Positions 49,760 through 61,523 of a stretch of DNA of 64,000 bases are shown here, one piece after another (within the stretch, counting starts at the first letter, position 1; each line of letters starts with the position of its first letter). The notes beneath the pieces are model-generated. The model saw only the letters and a program-made list of their open reading frames with translations. It did no database searches and was not told where the DNA came from. Origin of the DNA: Rhizophagus irregularis (lineage: Eukaryota; Glomeromycota; Glomeromycetes; Glomerales; Glomeraceae). The stretch spans positions 1,178,001-1,242,000 of the forward strand of contig NC_089441.1 of the NCBI RefSeq assembly GCF_026210795.1, given 5' to 3'. A program made the translations under genes and the position numbers.

Positions 49760-50925
49760 AATAAACCCAGATGTAAAAAAAAATGAATTTCCCATTTAAT
49801 AAACGACTTTTCCCTCATTAATATTGTTATTATTGTTATTATTGTAAAATTGTTTGGAAAAAATGAATTATTATCCAGTGAAAATAAAGGAATTGATAAA
49901 TTTATTAAGGAAACAATTGACGAAAATAATTTTAATCATTACTACTACTATTACAACCATCCATTATTTCTTTAATGAGTATCATTTAAAGATATAAAAC
50001 AAATTGGCGAAGGTGGATTTGCAAAGGTATATTATGCAACATGGATTGATGACTGGTAAAATAAGATATGCTAAACAAGATGATGGAAAATGGAAAAAAT
50101 AGGTTCTGAACCTATAAAAGGATCACGGAATATGTCACCTGAATATTTAAATAAGATACTTCAATCTACAGTTTATTTTATAATTACTGTACATAATTTA
50201 TTATTTTTGAATAATAGCTTAAAATATATTGAAGTTTATGCTCGAAGGATACTATTTATTTAAAATTTTATTGATTAATTAAAGATCCAAAAACTAAAGA
50301 ATTTATGATGATTATGGAACTCGCAGATCAAGAAAATTTAAGAATGTTCTTTCAAGAAATTTAAAAATATTTTATGGAGGGATAAATTATATATTTTAAA
50401 TAATATAATACGAGATCTTAATAACTTACACAAACTAGGATATATTCATAAAAGATTTTCATAGTGGAAACATATTACAAACTTGTAATTCAAATAATAA
50501 AACAAATATTTCGTATGTTTCAGATTTTGGATTATCTAGACCAATCAATGAAAAAAAATTCAGATAATAAAATATATGGAGTATTATCATATATTGCTCC
50601 AGAAGTTTTGAATGGTGACCCATATACAACATCTTCTGATATTTATAGTTTTGGTGTAGTTATGGCTGAATTATCATCTGGAAAACCACCTTTTTATGAA
50701 AGAAAACATGGGTTGAGTTTAGCATTAGAAATATGTAATGGATTCAGACCAGAATTTGGTAAAGGAACCCCTGAAATTTATAAAAAATTGTTATATATGA
50801 ATGAATACGACAAAGATTAACAACTAATTAATTACATACTATGTTATATTATTGTATTTTTAATATTAAAAAACTTCAATGCCCTGAAGATTTCAAGAAC
50901 GAATTAGAACATTTTGCATTTACGT
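49760..50925 (+). pseudogene. TKL-like kinase pseudogene, inverted relative of the 52-kb gene
   Basis: The sequence follows the intact minus-strand kinase at 51953-53585 almost block by block: shared 5' flank (AATAAACCCAGATG at about 49763), GNKGIDKFIKETIDEN-like N-terminus, IGEGGFAKVYYATW (about 50003-50044), GSRNMSPEYLNK, then after an intron the C-lobe with YVSDFGLSRP, LSYIAPEVLNG and SFGVVMAELSSGKPPF. It carries several frameshifts (for example around 50050, 50340 and 50455), a stop in the first exon, and a mutated splice donor: the intron begins AT at about 50155 where the relative has GT. Similarity fades after the APE-alphaF region, near 50925. It cannot encode a kinase. The longest surviving open segment is 50464-50820. 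Confidence 0.85.
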
Positions 50926-50996
50926 GATTAGTATTTATTTATATTTGATTTAACATAATGTTGTTTAAATCTTTCTACTTGTATATTGATTTTTAT

Positions 50997-51197
50997 TCCC
51001 TATAAAAAATTTTTATCCGAATATTTCCATTATTTCTCCGTGTCTTCCGTAAAAATTCCGTGAAAATGATACATTCACGGATATCCGTGTTAGCGAGATG
51101 AAAATTTCCATGATTTAAGGCTATAAATTCCATGAAAATGATACATTTACGGAAAAAACATGGAAAGGTAAAACACGGATCAGATTTTTTACAGGGA
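50997..51197. mobile_element. MITE-like inverted-repeat element, 201 bp
   Basis: The termini read TCCCTATAAAAAATTTTTAT and, on the other strand, TCCCTGTAAAAAATCTGATC. TTTAT flanks both ends (50992-50996 and 51198-51202), a possible 5-bp duplication. Internally the motif ATTCC(G/A)TGAAAATGATACAT is repeated. No coding capacity. Confidence 0.5.
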
Positions 51198-51952
51198 TTT
51201 ATAATAAAAATAAAAATATATATACGTTTTAACGCAAAAAAGTGTGCTGTCCACTAATTTATCCTTTTAATGTGATCTTACAATGTTGGGCCTGCAGGTT
51301 TCCTTATCTGTTATCGTTAAAAAAAAGACGTTTTCTTATTTCATAATCTTTTGAAATTCTAATTTGCTAAGAAATAGAACTTAAAATCTGATTGTTTTAC
51401 CATTCGGCTTCATAAGCATTCTATACATTATGAATGCGCACATACTGATCTGGAAGATTTCAATTTTGTCTAACGAAAGTGAGGATATAATGCTTTAATA
51501 TTTGAAAGCTATCGTTGGTAGAACACGCGATGATTAAAGGCTTCGTGCTTCGTAAATCATGATTTTCTTGACAAATACCAAAATATTTAACGTTAATATT
51601 CTGGTCTTATATTCAATTCCACATACAGTCGGTATATATGTTTAAATTGAGAAGTCCGAACCCTTAACTCAATTTTGAAAATTTATAGTTTAGATTTAAT
51701 ACAGATAATGGTTCAATTATATTACTAACAAAAATAATAACTAAATTACCTTTTAAATGTGATAAAAAGAAGCACCGGGATTCTTAAATTTCTTAAATTA
51801 ATTCTAAATTCTCGCACAAATCTCTAGGATGGTTATATAAATCTTTAGGTTTTTTCCATCAATATTGTGAGTTAAGTTTTTTAGAAGTTCATGTTAAGGA
51901 ATTCACACATTTAAAAAATTCTTAATCACCCAAAAATTTAATTTAAAGAGAT
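51198..51952. other. Intergenic, 3' flank of the kinase gene
   Basis: AT-rich sequence between the MITE and the stop of the minus-strand kinase. It forms the spacer between the two inverted kinase copies. No gene or repeat was recognised. Confidence 0.4.
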
Positions 51953-53585
51953 TTAACTATTAATACTAATATTTAACACATCTAAATTATTTAATTGAGA
52001 ATCATGTTCTATCGATTCTACATATAAGTATTAATTAATTTTAATTAGCAATTATAGTTTTTAATTAAATATACACTAAATAATAAAATCCTTTAAACAC
52101 AATACCTCGGTAGTTATCATCATCTAAGTATGAAAGAATAATGGTCGAATCTATTGGTTTTGGTAAGTTATTAAATTTAAATGCTCTACTAGTGTAAATA
52201 GCATCAGAATTATTTTTATATAAAGTTGAAATATTTTTTATTTCTTCATCAGCTTTTTTAAATTTAAGCTTAATTTCTTCTATTTCATGTCCAAACTTTT
52301 CTTGAAAATCATCTTCAGAGTATGGAAAATTCTCAATATCAAATATACAATAGTACAAATAATATAATAATGTATGTAATTCATTAGCTGTTGGCCTTTG
52401 TTTTGGATTTGCACTCATACATCTATAAGCTAATTTCTTATAAATTTCAGGGGTTCCTTTTCCAAATTCTGGTCTGAATCCATTACATATTTCTAATGCT
52501 AAACTCAAACTATGTTTTCTTTCATAAAAAGGTGGTCTTCCAGTTGACAATTCAGCCATAACTACACCAAAACTATAAATATCAGAAGATGTTGTATATG
52601 GCTCACCATTCAAAACTTCTGGAGCAATATATGGTAATACACCATATATTTTATTATCTGAATTTTTTTCATTGATTGGTCTAGATAATCCAAAATCTGA
52701 AACATACGAAATATTTGTTTTATTATTTGAATTACAAGTTTGTAATATATTTCCACTATGAAAATCTTTATGAATATATCCTAGTTTATGTAAATTTTTA
52801 AGATCTCGTATTATATTATTTAAAATATATAATTTATCCTTCCATAAAATATTTTTAAAATCTTTTGAAAGAACATTTCTTAAATTTCCTTGATCTGCGA
52901 GTTCCATAATCATCATAAATTCTTTAGTATTTGGATCTTTAGTTAATCCATAAAATTTTAGATAAGTAGTATCCTTCGAGCATAAACTCCAATATATTTT
53001 AAGCTATGACTCAAAAATAAAAAATTTAATTAATTGATAAATTTACATATATATGTTGTACGACAGATGCCGATTAGCGTCAGCTGACAGTATGACGGCT
53101 GGCCTAGTAATGCTGGCCAACCACTTAAGGCATTATAACATTGGGCAATATTGGGCCGATAATGTAGGCCGGTGCAAATCGGCATCTGACGCACAAACAT
53201 GTATAAATATAAAATAACATGTGAGATGAAATACCTCATTTAAATATTCAGGTGGCATATTATGTGATCCTTTTATTCTTTTCAAAGCAATTTTCATAGG
53301 TTCAGAACCTATTTTTTTCCATTTTCCATCATCTTGTTTAGCATATTTTATTTTACCATCACTCCATGTTGCAGAATATACTTTTGCAAATCCACCTTCA
53401 CCAATTTGGTTTATGTTTTCAAATCTCTCATATGGTACCCATTCAAGAAATAATGGATGATTGTAATAATAGTAGTAATAATAATTACAATTATTTTCGT
53501 CGATTGTTTCCTTAATGAATTTATCAATTTCTTCATTTCCACTGGATGATTCATCTTTTTCCAAACGATTATTAGGGGACTCCAT
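51953..53585 (-). CDS. TKL-like protein kinase, three exons, intact
   Basis: Minus-strand exons are 53585-53235, 53003-52106 and 52017-51953 (TAA), giving 437 residues with clean joins (phase 0, then phase 1). The N-terminus lacks the Cys ribbon seen in the other kinases and starts MESPNNRLEKDESSSGNEEI. A run of tyrosines follows, then HPLFLEWVPYERF. The kinase domain has all key residues: Gly loop IGEGGFAKVY, Lys in IALKRI, catalytic loop IHKDFHSGNIL, DFG in YVSDFGLSRP, APE in LPYIAPEVL, and SDIYSFGVVMAEL. The final exon encodes ESIEHDSQLNNLDVLNISIN. The family is the expanded TKL-like group of mycorrhizal fungi. Substrates are unknown, and an active kinase is expected. The first intron (53004-53234) is long because a MITE sits in it. 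The related pseudogene at 49760-50925 lies in inverted orientation. Confidence 0.9.
53054..53199. mobile_element. MITE within the first intron of the kinase gene
   Basis: The ends are TGTTGTACGACAGATGCCG and, on the other strand, TGTTTGTGCGTCAGATGCC. It is GC-rich compared with the intron around it. The corresponding intron of the pseudogene at about 50155-50220 lacks it. No target duplication could be fixed because the flanks are TA-rich. Confidence 0.6.
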
Positions 53586-55732
53586 CTGGGTTTATTATTT
53601 TTGCATAAGCAAACCTGGTACCGATTTTTTGACAAAACAGCGAATAAAGATTTGGATGTTGGGATTTGAATCTGAAGCTGATCATCAGAGAATTCCTATA
53701 ATGTATTGAAAATTTAAAAAATTTTCATTACATTATAGGGACTCTATATATCAAGAAAAGACCTGCCGATTATACTCCAAAAAAGGAAGGATCTACAGCA
53801 CACATTGCATCATTCGATGAATGATTTTTGTGTTACAAATTTCCGAATTTGGTCAATTCATTAAATTCTTAAAAATTCTATTGATTCTACCAAACAAATA
53901 AAATTAATTTAAAATGGGACACTTAAAAAGGAAATCATATGAAGAAGTCTTAAATAATGTTCGATCACTTTGTAACAATGACGTAAAATACCTTTTTTTT
54001 TTTCTTTTTCAAGTATAATATACAGTACGCAATGAAATCTACGCTATTATTTGTTTTGTAATAATAATCTTGACACATCTTGTGCACCATTAAAATAAAA
54101 AAATATTTAAATCTGTGTAAGAGTGATGAGATTTTGATCAGAACTAATCAAACCCCTTAAATTTTCACAATAGATTTTTATTTTAATATTTCCTATTCAT
54201 GTAATTATTCTTATGTAATATGTTATGTAATATGTAAACAAAACAAAATAATGAAAAACGTTTATTTCAGCCCAATCCAATAAAAAAAAAATCTTCATTA
54301 TCAAAGGCATATCAGATTCTGGAACATTTTTCGTCTTTCTGAAGGGATAATGGAACCCTGAATATATATACAGTATGTAGGGTGAGGTGCATAATTGCGT
54401 AATCGTCATAAATGTTTTACAAGGTTAAGTTTTGAGGGATTTTTTGCTTATTTTCAACGGTTTTTTCATGAGTTTAAATTGTAATTTAAAATTAATATTT
54501 ACATAAAATTCAATGAGACGAGTTATTTATCGAATAACTTTGTCAACTAAATGATGTGTGACCTGTAAAATAAAGCATGCATAATATCGTTGTAAAATTA
54601 TTTTTTAATTAAAAATTAAATTTTATTTCTCTCAGTTTTTTTTATTTCTCAGAGTAAATAAGTTTTAATAATGATTATAAAGAAACTATATAATAAAATC
54701 AGAAGTAATACAAATATAAAACTGTAAACCAAGCCATCTGAAAGGATAACTTTACCCAGGTGTTTGATGTACCACTGTAAAAATTAAAAATTTTGTTGGT
54801 AAATGTCACGTGACTTCAATCACGTGCAGAAATTAAATACTTCGTACGCTTCTAAATAACATCCTTTCTTCACACGACCTTCTTTATAAGGCCTTTCAAA
54901 AAAAAAAAATGACTTGGAACGAAAGATTATATAGGAAAAATGATAGCAAGAAATAAATTCACACTTGTGAGTCAAAGGAGTAGTATTTGAGTGAAATTCA
55001 ACGTCTTACCACTTCACAATTTATTGTAACTTAAAAAGTTTGAAGCAACAGAAGGATGAGATATGGTTCAAAAATCTGATGCAAATCGACTAAAAATAGA
55101 ATACCGCAATATATGTTATAGGTCAACTCATTAAGTAAAAATTGTGTAACATTGACAAGTAGCTTGACTAAAAAATTATTAGAGAAGGTAATAACAGCTT
55201 CTAGGCATATGATTAGAATGTATTTTTGCATTATGGATACAAAAATTTTCTCTTATAATATTAACGTTTAAAATAAGGGAAAAAAAATATCTTAATCTGA
55301 TCAAATCTTAAAAATTTATAATGTATTAACAAAAAAAAAAAATTATTAATAAAGATAAGTTTTATTACTCAATTCATTGCTAACATATTTTAATAGAGAT
55401 AAAAATCTGTAATGAATAGATAGTAAAATTGGTCAAATTGTAGAAAGAAAGGTAATAAGTAAATATTATTATTTAAGTAACCCTACTATTATTATATGAT
55501 TAGTCAATTTTTTTAATTCCGCTATATTTTTTTTGTATTTTGTCTTGGTTTGTTAAATTGTTTCACCTTGTGAACAATTATCTGACATTCAATTGATTAT
55601 TCTGGAGAGACACATTATAAACAAAATTTCACCTGACACTGGCGATCTACTACAGTATGACGCAATAATATATGCAAATATATATACGACACTAATTCAG
55701 GTTGTACTTTGTTTTATTTCCTGCTCTAAAAA
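53586..55732. other. Intergenic, 2.1 kb, with CACGTG sites
   Basis: No gene seen. GTCACGTGAC (54804-54813) and a second CACGTG (54820-54825) lie within 22 bases, a possible bHLH-factor site, about 900 bases upstream of the membrane-protein pseudogene. The rest is AT-rich. Confidence 0.4.
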
Positions 55733-56535
55733 ATGACTTCAATAATTTTAAGGTATATTTCTCTAGCGATCCTTATAATCATGGTCCTTCTTGAATTTAT
55801 ATATTTGCTACCTATATATATGTTATGTTCGATGACAAATTTTGTAATAACATTAATTTGGTATTTTCCTTCGTTATATCAGCTTTATTCATTCATTTTG
55901 CAAAGGAATATAATTTGAAAATAAGAATTTATTTGTTACTATTTTCACCTATAATTATTATTTTATACATTCCCATCATTGTAATATATTTCATTTGGTA
56001 CGGAATATTTCTTTCCATTAATGACGATCATACAAAGACCTGATTACCCAATTTATTCACTTTCCTTAACGGTCGCCATTGCACTGATTACTATATCGAT
56101 GAATTTTTAATAGATGCTTCAGTACTAGAAAAAATCAGAGATGTTCTATATTTCGTTAAAAAATGTTGGAATTTCAATTCTGTTAAATTTCTAAAAAAAA
56201 TTAAACTGATCAATTCGTATAATTCTGAAATAATGTTTTTCATATTAATTCAAATTTTAGATATTTCAACATTATCCATTATTTTAATTATAATAAACAT
56301 AATACGCATACCTTTACACATTTTATTCACGATAAAATTTGTATTATTTATATCATTTCTTTATACACTTTTGCCAATCGATTTTTTATTAAATAAGTAT
56401 GTAAAAAATTCATATTATACAAAATATTCCTATTTAATATTAATAATATTATATACATTATTTTTTACTCCTTTCATTTTTTTTATTTTCATTTATTATT
56501 TATACTCTTTATTATTTAATTCGTTTTTGTTCTAA
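55733..56535 (+). pseudogene. Multi-pass membrane protein pseudogene
   Basis: From ATG 55733 a strongly hydrophobic frame (LRYISLAILIIMVLLEFIYL) runs until TGA at 55916-55918. The +2-shifted frame, open from about 55795, carries the next segments (KIRIYLLLFSPIIIILYIPI) to TGA 56041-56043. The same frame then continues through a soluble loop (FTFLNGRHCTDYYIDEF) and further membrane segments to TAA/G at 56535. Thus one frameshift and one nonsense codon interrupt an otherwise coherent protein of about 260 residues with at least five predicted membrane helices. It resembles the large unnamed membrane-protein families of Rhizophagus, but I cannot assign a function. An unrecognised intron could explain the frame change but not the later stop. 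Confidence 0.5.
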
Positions 56536-58240
56536 GATGACAAAAGATCTTGTTCATAAAACAGTTGAACTATATATAAATCGTGGATTTTATCGTGTCA
56601 TAAACTTTTTTTTGATAATTATTATTTATCCATTGTAGAATTAATTCAGTATATGAGAAAGATATTATTTTAATTTGTGCAGTTATGAGAGTATTGGATC
56701 CACTACTTTTACCTGGCCCATCAACTCGAACTCGATCGGTCTATTTAACCATGTTACCACGCAGTATAATTATTATAACGTATCAGTTAAAGAAAATTTT
56801 ATTAATAAAAATAAGTTAGTTAACTCAATTTATTGCTTTCATTTTTTTTTCGTTTCTGATGCATCCCTTTTGTTATTTTTCGTTTCAGATGCCTCCCTTT
56901 CAACTTGTTTCGATCATGTCATTCCCTTTGTTATTCTTGTTCTTGACGCCTTACTTTCATTTTTTTTTTTGTCCTGTCACTTTCTTTCTTTTGTTTTCGT
57001 CCTGATGTACCCTTTCATTCTTTTGCATCCAAATCATACAGTACAAGTTTATCCATATACCTAAAAAAAATCTTTAAATTACAGCAGTATAACAAAATTT
57101 TAAAAATGAGCTCACGACTACAAAATGTAAATTAAATGATCTAATTGCATACTGCTGAAATGAACAGTTGTGAATAATCACTGCATAAGGCTGACAATAC
57201 AACAAACAGAAGAAACCTATTTTGGAGAATACGATGGATTCATATACACCAGGGCGTAATTTTGAAAACGGGCTTTTACCTTAACGACCTATTATTATAC
57301 AAGTAGATTCAAAGTATTATGCTATAAAGAACTTTCTCCATCATGGGATGAAAAATATATTATCATTATACATATAACTGCCTTATCATTTGTTCCAAAA
57401 GAAAAGAAAATTAAACATTTTTTTTTTGCAAAAGCGACAATTTTAATTAATTAAGCTAAAGCTCACCGGGTGATAGTCACCGTACCAGCATTATGATGTA
57501 TTTTCGACCAGAATTAAAAGCCTAATAAAATACTGACCGGCATTACATCATAATTTCACCATCGGTGACCATCACTACCTGTGATGTTTAGCAATATCCT
57601 AATAAAATACCGTTTTTTTAATAAACTTTTTAATAATTTTTTTTTTTGTTAGATATAAAATATAATTTTTAGTTTTCATATTCCAAGAATTTTTGATTTT
57701 TGAAAGGTTAATTTTTTAAAACTAAATAATTTTATTTAATTAATATACTCTACTAATAAACCGTATATAACTAATTTAATAATAACTGTTCGTAATATAA
57801 AAAAAAAATAATTAAATCGTATATATTATATAAATGGTCAATACTTTCATTTTACTATCATGCATGAAAATGATTTAGTAATAAAAATCATCATTGTAAT
57901 TACTTAAAATTAATCTATCGATGGTTTAATATAACTGAACATTAATATATTTGTTTATTAAAACAATCCAGCTATTTACAGTACCGTATAATATAATTTA
58001 AAGAACGTTGATATCAAGATCAATTTCTTTGGTGACATATCCTTATATTTAAAACAAAAATTAGATAAAAATTTTATAATGTTGACTTATATTTTATATA
58101 ACACATATTTGCTTGCCTTTATCACGAGGTTGATTAGAGCTCATATTAATATCTAATCCGATTTCTTTTGTAAAGTAATCTACAAATCGTAAGGATCAAT
58201 TAAAATTATGAAAGAAATATGTCGATCGTTAAAGTGTAAT
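56536..58240. other. Intergenic, 1.7 kb, with one MITE
   Basis: A low-complexity T-rich stretch at 56830-57010 contains near-repeats of TTTTTCGTTTC(T/A)GATGC(A/C)TCCCTTT. It keeps a frame open on the plus strand but shows no real gene features. A small inverted-repeat element lies at 57455-57592. Nothing else recognised. Confidence 0.4.
57455..57592. mobile_element. Small inverted-repeat element (MITE), 138 bp
   Basis: The two halves are imperfect inverted repeats: GCTAAAGCTCACCGGG.GATAGTCACCG...ATTATGATGTA on the left, with GCTAAACATCAC.GG...GATGGTCACCGA...ATTATGATGTA on the opposite strand of the right. The arms are about 45 bases each. No clear target duplication. Confidence 0.55.
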
Positions 58241-59900
58241 TTATTCACCACTATTTTCATTTTCATTTTCAATAAATTTTCTTCTTTTAATACTTTGTTC
58301 TAAATAATTATGAATGTGAATAAATAATAGAAAGTATAATGAAAATAATAATTTATTAAATTAATTACCGTACCATTGTCATTACTTTCTTCAACTGAAT
58401 CATCTTCTAACTTTCTTTTATCTTTAAAATAATATTAATATTAATACTAATAAGTAAGAACATAAAAAAAACCATTAAACCAAAAACTGAATAATTACCA
58501 GTATTTTTCTGATAATAATAAAATGGATCTAAGAATTGTTCAAAAATAAATAATTGTTAAAATTTTTCTTGCAATAAAATGCGTTGTAATTAATAAATTT
58601 GTTACCGATGGATAGACTCCTTGAACTCCTTAAAGAGATTGCAGATTGAATCATGCAACTTAAAGGTCTACTCTTATAAATGGCACCTGGATTATTTATT
58701 GTCACAGGTCCAATATTTGATGATTTAATAATTTTAGTTTGATTTCTATAACGTTCATTATCACACATTTTATAAATTTTCCAAAATATATTATCAGCGG
58801 TTGGTCTTTTTTCTGGATCAGAATGCCAGCATTCCTTCATTAATTCAATATATCCTTCGGGTGCATTTGTAACAATTGGTGGTCGTAAACCATCACATAT
58901 TTTGATTATAAGTTCTATATCATGAATTTCATCCCAAAGAGGTCTTCTACCTGTCATAAATTCCCACATAATCATTCCGAAACTATATATATCTGAAGCT
59001 TCAGTATATTTTTGTCCTTGAAAAATCTCTGGTGCCATATAAGGAATAATACCATATTTCTCATTATCATTATTTAAATCAGTTGCAGATCTACTTATTC
59101 CCAGATCACCTATGTACGCATAATAATTATCAAATAAGATATTTCCACTATGTAAATCTCTGTGGATGATTTTTGCTCGATGTATTAATAGAAGTCCAGA
59201 TATTGTATGATAAAGCTGAACCAACTTTGTTATCCAGCTGACATTATAAAAGTTATTACTTAAATGATGTATCAAATCACCTGAACTATAATATGGCATG
59301 ATAATCATCATATCTTTAGTAATAGGATCTTGAGTAATTCCAAAATATTTAATAACGTTATAACTACTACCGTTTGATAAAATCTGATAATATACCTTAA
59401 ACTAAATAAAAAAAAATAAATTTATCACCATCACGTTGAAAATTAGAAATATTGCATGGACTGTACCTCGTTCAGTTCCTTGGATGTAATATTTTTAGAA
59501 TTATTAAGTTTTTGAGAACAACTGTATAATCGTTATTACGAACAATTGTATTATTACTACTAGTGAGGTATTCACTAATTGGACCATCAACCCAAATAGC
59601 TTTATAAATTTTACTAAATCCTCCTTCAGCAATAAATTCTATATTTTTGAATTGATCATAGGGAACAAACTCTAATATACAACATTTTGAATCTGTAACA
59701 AAATTGACTCGTGTATTTCTGATAATGTCATCAATGACTTCGTTCCCACTTAAATTAAGTCTGAATATTTCATAACATAATTGACAAGTTTCATGATTTT
59801 CGTCCATAATTTTTCTTTTCTTACATTCTTTACATTTTATCCCTCCTTTACTAACTATAGCAATTCGTATTAGGCGACTTATCATATCGTCTGACATCAT
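58241..59900 (-). CDS. TKL-like protein kinase, five exons, one frameshift
   Basis: Minus-strand exons: 59900-59467, 59401-58606, 58528-58499, 58421-58374 and 58299-58241 (TAA). The start ATG is at 59898-59900, with a second Met codon next to it. The N-terminal Cys ribbon is CKECKKRKIMDENHETCQLC. The kinase domain has Gly loop IAEGGFSKIYKAIW, Lys in VVLKNL, catalytic loop IHRDLHSGNIL, DLG in place of DFG (YIGDLGIS) and APE in IPYMAPEI. Between VVLKNL and the first splice donor one base is missing (about 59502-59509): the frame in use stops at once, while the next frame gives SKNITSKELNE up to the donor. This is either a real inactivating deletion or an assembly error. With one base added the product would be about 455 residues. 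The tail exons of 30, 48 and 59 bases are all entered in phase 1 and encode DPFYYYQKNT, then DKRKLEDDSVEESNDN and a basic end. Confidence 0.75.
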
Positions 59901-61523
59901 AAACAATAATTATATCAATTGTTCTGTTATTTCAAAAAAATATATAATTTATTTGTAGCGTTCAAGAAAACCTTCCAGTATATATATTTGAAGTAAGGAG
60001 TTCAAAATCCTAAAGAATTATAGTAAACAATTAATCTAGAAATTCATTATGGAAAGATTTTGAATGAACTCTGACTGGAATTCCATGAAAGAATAAAAGA
60101 ATTCTATAGATGCAGTGATCAATTAATTGTAAATTGTCGTGTGATACAGGCTCCTACAATATCGTAACTCCATTAAAAGCATTTGTGTAACAACTCTCGT
60201 AATAATGATATTCTTGTCCTTAGTCATTAAATTCAAAATAATAGTTGAAAAATTGACGTTGATTATTTTTGTATATAAATTTTTTAAAAAATTATAATGA
60301 GTGTATAAAAGCAGAAATCAATCAAGCTAATAAAGGATTAAATTTAATTATCAGTTATATTTCACCTAAGCGTAAGTTCTTATACTAAATTTTAGTTAAA
60401 TAGCGTCCAGGATCTAAAAAGTATAAAATATCATAAAATATCCACATAATATTAATAAACAAACTTTACAATAATGTATTAAAATTTTTCTTCCTTTGCT
60501 TGATTTTTTATTCCATTTCTACAACTAATAAAAAAAATCTATTTATCGTCACACCAGCGTCACGTGTTTTTAATGCCATAATGTCATATGATTACACTTT
60601 ATTAATAAAGCTTAATTCAACAAATTTAATTATTTTCTTTATCAGCTTTGTATTTTATTGATTAGTATTATCTTCTACTGACGCTTTAAGTCGTTTTGGG
60701 TCGGCCTTTTGGCTTATGGGAGGTTGTAACTAAGATCCAAATCAGTTAAAAGTTGACGAGAATAATGTAAATTGAATTTCACTTATACTTAATTCGGTAT
60801 TATTGTAATATTTCAAATTAAATTGCAAAAGAATTCCCATTAGTCTCTGCTGTAACACCTTCTGCTACTGCAATTTGGACACTTGTTTTTGCCATTGAAA
60901 TTGTAAAACCAAAATGATCTTTTTTGTTAACCATTTCTCTGATAGGTGATGTGTAAAACATGATGAATTTGATCAATCTATTTTAGTGGGTTTACTGACA
61001 TTGATGGTTGGCTTTGATTTCTTATTGTGATATGATTCAAGTCAAAGAATTAATTACTATTACATTTTAAAGTATTTGATCGAATACAATTCCTACCATC
61101 TTCTCCAAGGATATACCGCGATAATATCTTCAACTGAAATTACGTTTCCAATTAATAAATGAAGTTCGGGTTATAGAAATGGAAATTTTTGATGTCATTT
61201 TTAATATTAAATCCTTTTGAATTAAACCTTTCCGCAATGATGCACGATAAATTGCGTTAATAAGGATCACAAAATTTCAATTCCGTTAATTGAAATTTCT
61301 TATAAGTTTAACATATTTAGATGGAATCCATGAAGTAGTTTAGCAAGAAATTAGAATATCGTTGAATTAAAATTAAAAAGTTTTGCTCTATACATATTTC
61401 ATAGTAAGGGGAAAGAAATGCTATACCAAGTTCGTACAAAAATTTGAATTCGCATTATGGTAATTTCTTCCAGCATTATGACAATTAAACCCACTGCGAA
61501 TAACGTGATGATCAACAAAAGTC
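59901..61523. other. Intergenic, 1.6 kb
   Basis: AT-rich spacer upstream of the minus-strand kinase and downstream of the LINE-like 3' end. A stretch at 60700-60736 (TCGGCCTTTTGGCT..TAAGATC) resembles the 5' end of U2 snRNA but lacks the rest of the gene. It is probably a repeat relic. No gene recognised. Confidence 0.4.

Noticed and set aside
56675-57064. Open frame of 129 codons
   Set aside because: It is T-rich low complexity with short repeats, lacks an ATG start and has no recognisable domain.
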